Positions 17,340 to 24,779 of a stretch of DNA of 43,959 bases are shown here, piece after piece. The position numbers were made by a program, and so were the translations under genes. Source of the DNA: Centipeda periodontii DSM 2778 (GTDB lineage Bacteria; Bacillota; Negativicutes; Selenomonadales; Selenomonadaceae). The stretch covers positions 1,767,507-1,811,465 of the forward strand of contig NZ_GL892076.1 in assembly GCF_000213975.1 (NCBI RefSeq), in the 5' to 3' direction. Position 1 is the first letter of the stretch. Every line of letters begins with the position of its first letter. The notes under the pieces were generated by a model that saw nothing but the letters and a program-made list of their open reading frames with translations, did no database searches and was not told the DNA's origin.

Positions 17340-19448
17340 TCAAAATACCAACACCCCACGGCTCTCATACACCGATTCCGACGTATCATTTCCACATCGG
17401 ATCGCACGGTCGAGCGCCATAATGAGTGCGATCACACCGTCGATCTTCTCGGTGGATTTTTCCTTATCTGCCTTGATATTCCCCGCAGGGTCGGTGCGGA
17501 TGAAGATGTTGTCTGCCATCCAGCGCATGACGGGATGCCCGCCGTGCGCTATTTTCTTTTCCAGTGTCAGCTTCATCAACTCTTTGGTCGGGGGACTCAT
17601 ATCCTTGAACCCCTGTCCGAAGGGAACGACCGTGAATCCCATGCCTTCGAGGTTCTGTACCATCTGCACCGCGCCCCATCGGTCAAAGGCAATCTCGCGG
17701 ATGTTATACTTCTCGCCAAGTTTCTCAATGAACGCCTCGATAAATCCGTAATGAACAACATTCCCCTCGGTGGTCATAAGAAAGCCCTGCTTCTGCCACA
17801 AGTCATACAGAACGTGGTCGCGCCGCACACGCAGGTCGATATTCTCCTCAGGAATCCAGAAGTACGGAAGCACGGCAAACGGCTCATCCTCCTCTGTCGG
17901 TGGAAACACCAGAACAAATGCCGTAATGTCCATCGTGGAGGAAAGGTCTAGTCCGCCGTAGCAGACACGCCCTTCCAATGCCGCTGCATCCACAGGCAGG
18001 CCGCACGCATCCCATTTGTCCATCGGCATCCACCGCACGGACTGCTTCACCCACTGGTTCAGACGAAGCTGTCGGAAGCTGTTCTCCTCGGCGGGATTCT
18101 GCCGTGCCGAATCGCACGCCGCTTGTACCTTGTCGATGCCGACCGTAATGCCAAGCGACGGATTTGACCGCTTCCAGACCTCGGGGTCTGTCCAATCCTC
18201 ATCTTCCTTCGCTCCGTAGATCACAGGATAGAAGGTCGGGTCGATCTTTCGCCCTTCGAGAATGTCCTTCGCTTTCTGATGCGTCTCATAGCAGATGGAC
18301 TGGGTATCCGTCCCCGCTGTGGTGATAAGGAAGTAAAGCGGCTGCATACGCGCATCACCAGAGCCCTTCGTCATAACGTCAAAGAGTTTGCGGTTCGGCT
18401 GCGTGTGAAGTTCGTCGAATACCACGCCGTGGATATTGAAGCCGTGCTTTGAGTATGCCTCTGCCGAGAGCACCTGATAGAAGCTGTTCGTTGGCAGATA
18501 CACCATCCGCTTCTGCGAGGCGAGGATCTTTACTCGCTTACCGAGTGCAGGACACATCCGCACCATGTCGGCAGCGACCTCGAATACGATGCTCGCCTGT
18601 TGACGGTCGGCAGCACATCCATACACCTCGGCACGTTCCTCACCGTCTCCACAGCAAAGGAGCAGTGCGACAGCGGCCGCAAGTTCGCTGTTGTGCGTCG
18701 GCACGAAGGATTCTCCTACCAGATAACAATGACTTGCGCTGTCTACTTGAATGCACTGCATGGGGACTCTCTCTGAGAGCGGTTCCATATCTGCCAAATA
18801 ATGAAAGCGGGAGCGAGCAACGGGTAGGTTTCTTTTCTCGATCTGCAGTTTCTTTGCCACAGGGATTCGGATAATGGAGCGGCGGACTTCTTTCTCGTTA
18901 TCTGCATACCGCTGTCGGTGCTTCATTGTTCGGCGATAGATTTCGCCCGTTGTCCAAAGGACGGAGCGCGGCTGTCCGATGATGTACTCCACATTCCAGA
19001 GATGCCGCTCCCCTGCCACGATGGACGATCCGTCGCGGAAGGTCAATCGATAGGCTTGCTCCGTATCATCCACATCGCTCTTGGCGACAACTCGGCAGGG
19101 CTGTCCGTTTTCGTCAAAAACGGTATCTCCCACACGAATATCACCCATTGTAGTGAATCCGTTCGGTGTCGGGATTTTCGTATTGAGTGCCAACTGTTTT
19201 CCCTGTTTCTTGGGAATCTCAACATACGCCGTGTTGAACTGGCGATACCCGCTCGGCTTCAAAATTCCGAAAATGTCTCGGATAATGCGCTCCTGCCAGT
19301 CGATGAGTTCGAAGGGCTTTCCTGCCCACGTCCCCTTCGTATGGCACAGGCACTCGATAAAGCCCACAGCATAGTCCGCAGCGGCTTTGTCATAGTGCGA
19401 TTCCTCTGCCATGAACTTTGTCGGCTTGTAGTCCGTCAGTTTCCGCAA
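17340..19448 (-). CDS. Terminase large subunit with an intein in the Walker A motif
   Basis: A 702-codon frame, TTG start at 19448 behind GGGGGTGATTGC. Removing residues 85-253 (the intein) leaves a 533-residue terminase. It has the ATPase Walker A VEIPKKQGK-SELAAA rebuilt at the splice junction, the Walker B GVVFDELHTQPNRKLFD, a coupling motif LYFLITTAGTD, and a nuclease domain with acidic motifs in YGGLDLSSTMDITAF and a C-terminal DGVIALIMALDRAIR region. TerL pumps DNA into the head and cuts it at the ends. Without splicing the P-loop is split between K84 and S254, so packaging must depend on splicing. The small subunit gene lies 4.6 kb upstream rather than adjacent. Confidence 0.95.
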   Translation of the reverse strand: MRKLTDYKPTKFMAEESHYDKAAADYAVGFIECLCHTKGTWAGKPFELIDWQERIIRDIFGILKPSGYRQFNTAYVEIPKKQGKQLALNTKIPTPNGFTTMGDIRVGDTVFDENGQPCRVVAKSDVDDTEQAYRLTFRDGSSIVAGERHLWNVEYIIGQPRSVLWTTGEIYRRTMKHRQRYADNEKEVRRSIIRIPVAKKLQIEKRNLPVARSRFHYLADMEPLSERVPMQCIQVDSASHCYLVGESFVPTHNSELAAAVALLLCCGDGEERAEVYGCAADRQQASIVFEVAADMVRMCPALGKRVKILASQKRMVYLPTNSFYQVLSAEAYSKHGFNIHGVVFDELHTQPNRKLFDVMTKGSGDARMQPLYFLITTAGTDTQSICYETHQKAKDILEGRKIDPTFYPVIYGAKEDEDWTDPEVWKRSNPSLGITVGIDKVQAACDSARQNPAEENSFRQLRLNQWVKQSVRWMPMDKWDACGLPVDAAALEGRVCYGGLDLSSTMDITAFVLVFPPTEEDEPFAVLPYFWIPEENIDLRVRRDHVLYDLWQKQGFLMTTEGNVVHYGFIEAFIEKLGEKYNIREIAFDRWGAVQMVQNLEGMGFTVVPFGQGFKDMSPPTKELMKLTLEKKIAHGGHPVMRWMADNIFIRTDPAGNIKADKEKSTEKIDGVIALIMALDRAIRCGNDTSESVYESRGVLVF
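18690..19196 (-). other. Mini-intein in terminase large subunit (169 residues, Gln at position 1)
   Basis: Codons 85-253 interrupt the P-loop between GK and S. Intein features are block A (LALNTKIPTPNGFTTMGDI, then RVGDTVFDENGQPCRV), a block B-like segment with a conserved His (DGSSIVAGERHLWNV), and a block F/G end SHCYLVGESFVPTHN followed by Ser as the first extein residue. No homing endonuclease domain fits in 169 residues. The expected first residue is Cys or Ser but here Gln occupies it. Noncanonical first residues are known in a minority of inteins; a class with direct attack by the +1 Ser is possible. Alternatively splicing is impaired. Confidence 0.88.
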
Positions 19449-19508
19449 GCAATCACCCCCATCAAAAAAGAGCCGCCGTCAGCGACTCAAAAACACAGAA
19501 ACGAGAAG

Positions 19509-19524
19509 CAGCCCCGAAGGGCTG
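19509..19524. terminator. Hairpin CAGCCC-CGAA-GGGCTG, possible terminator
   Basis: A perfect 6-bp stem with a CGAA loop lies between the end of the 92-residue gene and the terminase large subunit. On the plus strand it is followed by TTTTGTTGTT; on the minus strand a run of T appears only about 15 bases later. It is nearly identical to the hairpin at 19942-19961 on the other side of the small gene. Terminator function is plausible but not certain. Confidence 0.4.
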
Positions 19525-19543
19525 TTTTGTTGTTCGGCGTGGC

Positions 19544-19822
19544 TTAGATGCGCTTCATGCACCAAGCCATCGCGTGACCGCCGTCCTCGAAAAGCTCGGT
19601 GGCGGCTTCGACAAGGTTCAAGCGGCATTCAATGTCCGCGAAGCCTGTCTCCTCTGGCGTTTCGACCATCTCGTAGACGGCTGCGTGGAAGCCCCAGCAT
19701 TCCATCCCGACGACAAGGATCTGCTCGCCGTAGCGAAGGATCGCGCCGCTCGTTCCGAACCGCATCTCATCGAGGTGCTCCATCGTGGTGGTCTTCGGCC
19801 ATCTTGCTTCTGCGTTTCTCAT
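19544..19822 (-). CDS. Small hypothetical phage protein, possibly a separate transcription unit
   Basis: A 92-residue protein, MRNAEARWPKTTTMEHLDEM, starting at the ATG at 19822 behind GAGGAACACAAA. It has Trp and Met/Cys-rich segments (FGTSGAILRYGEQILVVGME, then CWGFHAAVYEMVETPEETGF) and no known domain that I recognise. The gene is bracketed by two near-identical hairpins (19509-19524 and 19942-19961). An extended -10-like TGCTATATT lies on the minus strand at 19892-19900, so it may be expressed on its own as a moron. Similar small proteins occur beside terminase genes in Firmicute phages; function unknown. Confidence 0.6.
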   Translation of the reverse strand: MRNAEARWPKTTTMEHLDEMRFGTSGAILRYGEQILVVGMECWGFHAAVYEMVETPEETGFADIECRLNLVEAATELFEDGGHAMAWCMKRI

Positions 19823-19941
19823 TTTGTGTTCCTCGCTTTCTGTGTGTAGGTTGTTCCCTTTGGTCATGTACATATATGCCTCTAAACGCAGAATATAGCA
19901 AGTCGTATTTTGAATAAACTACACTTATTTTTCGAGAGAAA

Positions 19942-19961
19942 CACAGCCCCGAAAGGCTGTG
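19942..19961 (-). terminator. Hairpin CACAGCC/GGCTGTG downstream of the DUF5049-like gene
   Basis: A perfect 7-bp stem with a 6-base loop, 21 bp after the stop of the 58-residue gene on the minus strand, followed by TTTCTCTCG. The T tract is weak. It closely resembles the hairpin at 19509-19524. Probable weak terminator or RNA processing site. Confidence 0.45.
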
Positions 19962-19982
19962 CTAAATCCCTAGAATCGTAAG

Positions 19983-20159
19983 CTATTTTTCACCCGTGAG
20001 GATAAATCGTACATACGTCGCACGGTCTTCCTCGATGAAGCAGACCAGTTCGTAGAACCCCATCTCGAACGCCATCCGCTGAACTCTGGGGACGTCGAAC
20101 ATATTCACCCGCCCGGAGTTGCGGATGTCCATGATCTGGGAAACAACCTTCTCGTTCAT
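19983..20159 (-). CDS. DUF5049-like small phage protein
   Basis: A 58-residue protein, MNEKVVSQIMDIRNSGRVNM, starting at the ATG at 20159. The pattern of an N-terminal helix with I-R-x-[ST]-G, then NMFDVPRVQRMAFEMGFYEL and a conserved end VRFILTGEK matches the DUF5049 family often found beside DUF4314 genes in prophages. Function unknown. The start overlaps the end of the DUF4314-like gene by four bases, showing coupling. Confidence 0.75.
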   Translation of the reverse strand: MNEKVVSQIMDIRNSGRVNMFDVPRVQRMAFEMGFYELVCFIEEDRATYVRFILTGEK

Positions 20160-20392
20160 GATCTGTCGCCTTTCTGCACGATGTGGAAAGAGTCCACACC
20201 GGGGATCAGGCTCAGTGACGATCCTGTCTCCCATCGGACAAGAAGTTGCCCCGCGTCATCAACGCCCATGACCTCGCCCATCGTTCCTGTCGGAGGGGCT
20301 TGCGGATCGTCCATTCCGAGGAGTTCCACTCTCGTCCCGCGCGGGTACCGCTCTCGAAGTGCGGCGATCTGCTCCCTACTCGGAAATCGCAT
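20156..20392 (-). CDS. DUF4314-like small phage protein
   Basis: A 78-residue protein, MRFPSREQIAALRERYPRGT, behind GGAGG. The sequence RVELLGMDDPQAPPTGTMGE, then VMGVDDAGQLLVRWETGSSL, is the DUF4314 signature: an SH3-like small beta domain with D-D-P-x-A-P-P-x-G. Common in Firmicute phages near terminase and methylase genes; function not known. It overlaps both neighbours by a few bases. Confidence 0.82.
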   Translation of the reverse strand: MRFPSREQIAALRERYPRGTRVELLGMDDPQAPPTGTMGEVMGVDDAGQLLVRWETGSSLSLIPGVDSFHIVQKGDRS

Positions 20393-21206
20393 GATCCTCA
20401 GCCTCCTTCCGATGTCTGCTCTTAAACGCGCTGCTGCCCGTGAGGTTCTGCAGGAGAATCTTGCGCGACTCTTTGTAGGCGTTTCCGATCATGCCAAGGC
20501 GCAGGAGAAAGCAGCGGAATGCGTATTTCTCGTTGTCCACAATCTTCTCCTTTGCCGTGACGCGCTTTTGCATCCGTGCCATCTGGCAGAGTTTGCTGAT
20601 GAACTCGGCGTATGCCTTTGCCGTCTCGTCGGTGACCGTGCCGTGCAGCCATGCAAAGGTGATGCGGTCATCGATCAGCGTGTAGGTCGCTTCCCCGATG
20701 TCAAAGGCATGGCAAATCAGCCGTCCCTTGCTCAGGAGGAGCGCGTCCAGATTCTGCAGCGCCGTCTCCGTGAAAAGGGTGCGCGGGAGGCTGATCGAAA
20801 GGCAGTCCTCATCGGTTGCTGCGACAGCTTCCTCCATCGCAGTAACTTCTGCCGGCGTTTCTGTTGGTGTCAGCTTATCCTCTGCCGGATCAACTTCGCT
20901 AGGCTCTTCCACCGCCGCTTCCGGTCGGCTCGGCTCATTCGCCCCTGTGTCCCCGCAGAAAGCCTCGTTCTCGCCGTCCTTGGACGTGAAACCCGCCTCG
21001 CGTAGTGCCGTGCGCACACGCGTAACAGTCGCTTCGTCTGCGGCATCGTCGAAGCAAAGGATGCCCGCCTTTGTGATCTCAAATGCGCCGACCTTGTAGG
21101 AAAAGCTCGGTGCGCCGCAGTAGGTGGGCTTCATCTCGAGCACTTTTCCCACAATCCCGACCATCGCCTTGCGCTCTTCCTTCTGGATGTCGTAATTGAC
21201 CTTCAT
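20376..21206 (-). CDS. Conserved phage protein (annotated elsewhere as virulence protein)
   Basis: A 276-residue protein, MKVNYDIQKEERKAMVGIVG, starting at the ATG at 21206 behind AAAGGAGG. Residues 1-75 form a conserved domain with Y-x-G-x-P-[ST]-x-x-Y-x-V (YCGAPSFSYKVGAFEITKAG). An acidic, Pro/Glu-rich linker follows (about 85-125). The C-terminal half is highly conserved in Firmicute phages (ISLPRTLFTETALQNLDALL, FAWLHGTVTDETAKAYAEFI, DNEKYAFRCFLLRLGMIGNA, LLQNLTGSSAFKSRHRKEAE). Databases call this family virulence protein without evidence of that role. The biochemical function is unknown. Confidence 0.82.
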   Translation of the reverse strand: MKVNYDIQKEERKAMVGIVGKVLEMKPTYCGAPSFSYKVGAFEITKAGILCFDDAADEATVTRVRTALREAGFTSKDGENEAFCGDTGANEPSRPEAAVEEPSEVDPAEDKLTPTETPAEVTAMEEAVAATDEDCLSISLPRTLFTETALQNLDALLLSKGRLICHAFDIGEATYTLIDDRITFAWLHGTVTDETAKAYAEFISKLCQMARMQKRVTAKEKIVDNEKYAFRCFLLRLGMIGNAYKESRKILLQNLTGSSAFKSRHRKEAEDHAISE

Positions 21207-21324
21207 TTTGAAAACCTCCTTTATGAACTTTGGTCATTACATTCATCACTCGTATGGGAAGAATTAGCAAGCGGATTGTATTGTATACACCCATAGCTTC
21301 AGTGAGATAAACCACAGAGTATCA

Positions 21325-21606
21325 TCATTTCACAGAATAAGGAGTGGTCATGCGCTCGAGCATCTTGCCCGTCATCCAGATCGCACCGTCGATGACGAGC
21401 GGTAGGAAGATGCGGTCGCGGAATCTGCACCATCCCGTCTCCTTCTCCGCGCTCTCCTTCAGTGCCGCCGTATACGCCGCCGACACCTCACGCGCTGCGG
21501 GAAGCCCCTTCTCATGCAGCCAGAGGACGGTCGCCTCTTTTGCCTCCGTCTGCACAAAGTCCCCGATATGGTTCTTCAGTTCGTTTTGAATATGTTCCAG
21601 TTTCAT
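21325..21606 (-). CDS. Small hypothetical phage protein
   Basis: A 93-residue, largely helical protein, MKLEHIQNELKNHIGDFVQT, with the ATG at 21606 two bases after the amidase stop and GGAGAG upstream, so it is coupled to the amidase. The second half (LHEKGLPAAREVSAAYTAAL, then FLPLVIDGAIWMTGKMLERM) holds one amphipathic or weakly hydrophobic helix. No known family is recognised. Its place right after the amidase makes a lysis accessory role possible but speculative. Confidence 0.6.
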   Translation of the reverse strand: MKLEHIQNELKNHIGDFVQTEAKEATVLWLHEKGLPAAREVSAAYTAALKESAEKETGWCRFRDRIFLPLVIDGAIWMTGKMLERMTTPYSVK

Positions 21607-21608
21607 CT

Positions 21609-22148
21609 TCAGCACTCTCCTTCATAATCCGTTACCCCACGCGCAATGGCGCGGGCAAATTCATCCTGCTGCGTCCCAAGAAGCTCTGCATCGCCCGCAT
21701 GGTCGATAAACGCAAGCTCCACAAGCACTGCGACCGCATCCGTGTTGCTCAAAACGTACAGACCGTTGACACCGGGCTTTGCCCCCTTCACGCCGCGATC
21801 CGTTGTACCAAGCGCATCCACAATCTGGTTCTGAATGCAGTTTGCCAGTGTCTCCCCTGCGCCGCTTCCGTAGAAGTGCCAGACCTCCGTTCCGTTCGCA
21901 CTGCCGTTACAGGCATTGCAGTGAATGGAGATGAATACGTCCGCACCGCTGCGGTTGGAAGCGGAGACAACTTCATGGAGGCTATCAGATTGCAGACAGC
22001 CGACTACCTCCACACCTGCGGCAGTGAGATAGGCCGCCACAAGGTCAGCGACGTTCTTTGCCACATCACACTCGCGCAGTCCGTACCCACACGCGCCGGG
22101 GTCGGGATTTCCGTTCGGCGCATGACCTGCGTTTAGAAAAACTTTCAT
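21609..22148 (-). CDS. N-acetylmuramoyl-L-alanine amidase (Amidase_3), phage endolysin
   Basis: A 179-residue enzyme, MKVFLNAGHAPNGNPDPGAC. Amidase_3 zinc-site motifs are visible: the first His in LNAGH, a Glu in YGLRECDVAKNVADL, the second His in VFISIHCNACNG and a catalytic Glu in AVLVELAFIDHAGD near the C-terminus. There is no signal peptide and no cell-wall-binding domain; the enzyme is the catalytic domain alone, as in many Negativicute phage lysins. It cleaves the amide between muramic acid and the stem peptide. The ATG at 22148 overlaps the stop of the HNH/AP2 gene (TAATG). It is the only endolysin candidate. Confidence 0.9.
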   Translation of the reverse strand: MKVFLNAGHAPNGNPDPGACGYGLRECDVAKNVADLVAAYLTAAGVEVVGCLQSDSLHEVVSASNRSGADVFISIHCNACNGSANGTEVWHFYGSGAGETLANCIQNQIVDALGTTDRGVKGAKPGVNGLYVLSNTDAVAVLVELAFIDHAGDAELLGTQQDEFARAIARGVTDYEGEC

Positions 22149-22777
22149 TATGCTGCCTCCTTCGGCATTACGCCACATTCTTTCACAAAATCAATAAACG
22201 ATTCGCAGATTGATAAATCCACGAACCGTTTACATCGGTTGATGACATCTTCTTCTATCCACGGAGGGATTTCTTCCACCTCGTCATATCTTCCGTAATC
22301 CCCGAACATACAAGCCATTCCCACATTCCGCGCCTGAACAGCCTCTTCGAATGTTTGATAATAGCCAAGGTGTATATCATGCTGACAAATCTTGATTCTC
22401 GCACGATATTTCCCGCGAGGTTTATAGAAGCTGACACCCGTCACCCCAGAGGTGTTGTTCCTCTGCCGTGGTTGGTTGCACTGATTCTGTTGATGCGTAC
22501 AAATTCTGAGATTGCATAGGCGATTGTCCAAGGTGTCCAGATTGATATGGTCTACCTCGTAGCCTTTGGGGACATCCACCAGATGTCGATGCAGCTGTTT
22601 TCTGTATCTGTCCATCACATAAAGGATTTTTCCCGTCAAATCACGGTAATTGCGATAAAAGCTGATTCCGGCGATCTTATCCAAAGATGACGTGTCCACC
22701 ATAAAAACGATACCGTCAGGAAGATGCCCATAGGCAATGCTCCCGTCCTCGGAAAACGTATATTTCACATTGCACAC
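22148..22777 (-). CDS. HNH endonuclease with AP2 DNA-binding domain (free-standing homing type)
   Basis: A 209-residue protein starting with GTG at 22777 behind GGAGG. The centre carries the HNH motif VPKGYEVDHINLDTLDNRLC, then NLRICTHQQNQCNQ. It is followed by an AP2 domain (TSGVTGVSFYKPRGKYRARI, then HLGYYQTFEEAVQARNVGMA). Residues 1-80 precede these as in other phage HNH-AP2 proteins (YRNYRDLTGKILYVMDRYRK). Such genes are selfish homing endonucleases that invade phage intergenic sites. It begins four bases after the methyltransferase stop and overlaps the amidase start, so it is fitted tightly into the operon. Confidence 0.88.
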   Translation of the reverse strand: MCNVKYTFSEDGSIAYGHLPDGIVFMVDTSSLDKIAGISFYRNYRDLTGKILYVMDRYRKQLHRHLVDVPKGYEVDHINLDTLDNRLCNLRICTHQQNQCNQPRQRNNTSGVTGVSFYKPRGKYRARIKICQHDIHLGYYQTFEEAVQARNVGMACMFGDYGRYDEVEEIPPWIEEDVINRCKRFVDLSICESFIDFVKECGVMPKEAA

Positions 22778-22781
22778 GTCC

Positions 22782-24092
22782 TCATCCTCCTTTCTTCCGC
22801 CCTTTTTGAATGTCGTTTATCGTGGCATCCTTCATGCCAAGCTCCTCTGCTGTGGGGATATATGCCTCGGAGCAGGGGAGCTTTTTCCCGTCACGGATGA
22901 TATGCACATCCTCTGTATTTCCATGATATGCCACAAAACGGCGCACAATCGCCGAGGCATAAACAGGATCAAGTTCCATCAGATATGCCGTGCGATCCAT
23001 TTGTTCCGCTGCCATCAGCGTCGATCCGCTGCCGCCGAACAAATCCAAGACGATGCTGTTGACCAGAGAGGAGTTTTTCATGGGGTATGCGACGAGCGGG
23101 AGCGGTTTTGTTGTCGGGTGCAGTTTCGACTTACTCGGTCGGTCAAATTCCCAAACGGTGGTCTGCTTTCTGTCTCCGTAGAATTTATGCTTTACGGTGT
23201 CCTTGAATGCATAGATGACAGGCTCATGGCGCATTTGATAATCGAAACGCCCCAGAACAAGAGATTGCTTTACCCAGATACAGGTCGTTGAGTAGTGAAA
23301 TCCGGCAGCAACGACAGCATTGTAGAAATTGACCTTTTCCGCATCCGAGTGAAAAATGTAAATGGCAGCCCCGTCCGCAAGATTCTCATAGGCATTTTTG
23401 AATGCTGAGAGCAGGAACTGATAGAACTCCTCGCCCTTCAGGTTGTCGTTCATGATTTTCATGCCTGTGCCGCCTGTGTAGTTACACGCATACGGCGGGT
23501 CGGTAATGCACACATTCGCCTTTTTGCCATCCATGAGAAGTTTTACATCCTCGGGTTTTGTAGAGTCTGCACAAAGGAGACGATGCTTGCCCAAAAGCCA
23601 CAAATCACCGGTTTTTACGAAAGGCTCTGCCTGCAGGGCGGCATCTTCGTCAAAATCATCTTCCTGCGCCTCGTTATCGTCTGCGGCAAACAGATCGGCA
23701 ATCTCGGCTTCGTCGAAGCCTGTGAGTGAGATGTCGAAGTCCATGCCTTGCAGGGCTTCCATCTCAACGCGCAGCATCTCCTCATCCCAGCCCGCATCGA
23801 GTGCGAAACGGTTGTCTGCGAGGATATAGGCTTTCTTCTGCGCTTCTGTGAGGTAATCCACGAATACGCACGGAACTTGCTCGATGTTCTCTGCCCGTGC
23901 AGCCATAACGCGCCCGTGTCCTGCGAGAATGCCGTAGTCCTTGTCGATTATGACGGGACTGACGAATCCGAACTCCCGCAGACTGCCGCGCAGCTTGTTG
24001 ATCTGCTCGGGCGAATGCGTCCGTGCGTTGTTGGCATACGGAACGAGTTTACTGATCGGAACGAGCTTCATCTCCGATGTTGTTTTGTTCAA
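22782..24092 (-). CDS. DNA methyltransferase with ParB-like N-terminal domain
   Basis: A 436-residue protein, TTG start at 24092 behind AAGGAGGGAAGTCAT. Residues 8-130 are a ParB/Srx-like domain (SKLVPYANNARTHSPEQINK, then IIDKDYGILAGHGRVMAA and PCVFVDYLTEAQKKAYILAD). Residues 160-400 are an N6-adenine/N4-cytosine methyltransferase of the beta class: catalytic DPPY in VCITDPPYACNY, and later the AdoMet-binding LDLFGGSGSTLMAAEQMDRT. The enzyme probably protects phage DNA from host restriction or marks packaging sites. It directly follows terminase small subunit. No partner restriction enzyme is visible. Confidence 0.92.
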   Translation of the reverse strand: MNKTTSEMKLVPISKLVPYANNARTHSPEQINKLRGSLREFGFVSPVIIDKDYGILAGHGRVMAARAENIEQVPCVFVDYLTEAQKKAYILADNRFALDAGWDEEMLRVEMEALQGMDFDISLTGFDEAEIADLFAADDNEAQEDDFDEDAALQAEPFVKTGDLWLLGKHRLLCADSTKPEDVKLLMDGKKANVCITDPPYACNYTGGTGMKIMNDNLKGEEFYQFLLSAFKNAYENLADGAAIYIFHSDAEKVNFYNAVVAAGFHYSTTCIWVKQSLVLGRFDYQMRHEPVIYAFKDTVKHKFYGDRKQTTVWEFDRPSKSKLHPTTKPLPLVAYPMKNSSLVNSIVLDLFGGSGSTLMAAEQMDRTAYLMELDPVYASAIVRRFVAYHGNTEDVHIIRDGKKLPCSEAYIPTAEELGMKDATINDIQKGRKKGG

Positions 24093-24105
24093 ATGACTTC
24101 CCTCC

Positions 24106-24666
24106 TTACTTTCTCGAACGCAGCAGCCGTTCCATCCGATCCTCCTGCGGCGATCCGCTGAACGTGGTGGTACAGTTCTGCTTTACGATGTCGAATATCT
24201 CATACCAGAGCAGATTGGACTGTTTCTGGAATGCCTGCCCCATCTGGACAAAGGGACTTGCAATCGCGCCGCCTGTGGTCGGATGCTTGCCGATGAGCCC
24301 ATATTGACTCATCGCTTCCTCACACTGGATGAAGCGGGCAAATGCCTGCGCGTAGCTTTCAATGAGCCGTGGATTCACAAGCCGCTCACAGCCGCGCTCC
24401 TTCAGCCACAGCCATGTTTCGCGGAAAATCTCATCCGCACCGAGCGGCTTTCCGTTCCGCTGTCGCGCAGACAGGAACTCGCTCGGCGTTGGCATCTCCT
24501 CACCGTAGAGGTCAGCGGCATCCACAAGGTCTGTGCCGTCCAGTTCCGTCATGGGGAACTCCATGATGTGCGCCGTGCGCCCGCCCGCAATCTTATCTGC
24601 CAGTGCCTCGGGCTTATCTCCCGCCCGGATGCGCCGCCCGCCACGATTTGTACCGTCACGCGCCAT
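24106..24666 (-). CDS. Terminase small subunit, P27 family
   Basis: A 186-residue protein, MARDGTNRGGRRIRAGDKPE, behind GGGAAGGGGGCGAGAAG. The arginine/glycine-rich N-terminus with R-A-G-x-K-P, the RTAHIMEFPMTELDGTDLVD linker and helical blocks (RLIESYAQAFARFIQCEEAM, HPTTGGAIASPFVQMGQAFQ) are typical of the P27 small terminase family. It recognises the packaging site and delivers DNA to the large subunit. A GC-rich palindrome upstream (24761-24779) is a cos candidate. The large subunit lies 4.6 kb downstream. Confidence 0.9.
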   Translation of the reverse strand: MARDGTNRGGRRIRAGDKPEALADKIAGGRTAHIMEFPMTELDGTDLVDAADLYGEEMPTPSEFLSARQRNGKPLGADEIFRETWLWLKERGCERLVNPRLIESYAQAFARFIQCEEAMSQYGLIGKHPTTGGAIASPFVQMGQAFQKQSNLLWYEIFDIVKQNCTTTFSGSPQEDRMERLLRSRK

Positions 24667-24760
24667 CTTCTCGCCCCCTTCCCTTAATACCCTGTTTGAA
24701 CCGACGTTTTTTTGCGTGCGCCCCCTCCCCGGTCCAGTAACGGCGCGGTTTTAGAGATTT

Positions 24761-24779
24761 GACCGCCCCCTGGGGGGTC
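24761..24779. other. GC-rich near-palindrome, possible cos region
   Basis: GACCGCCCCC-TGGGGGGTC is a near-perfect inverted repeat in the 112-bp gap between the HNH packaging nuclease and terminase small subunit, within a C-rich stretch (24718-24780). In HNH-associated siphophages the cohesive-end site commonly lies near these genes. The exact nick position cannot be seen. Confidence 0.35.

Noticed and set aside
21213-21240. A fifth GGTGACC-type element (AATGACCAAAG on the minus strand)
   Set aside because: No GTCC block occurs 15 bp downstream and the first block is changed.
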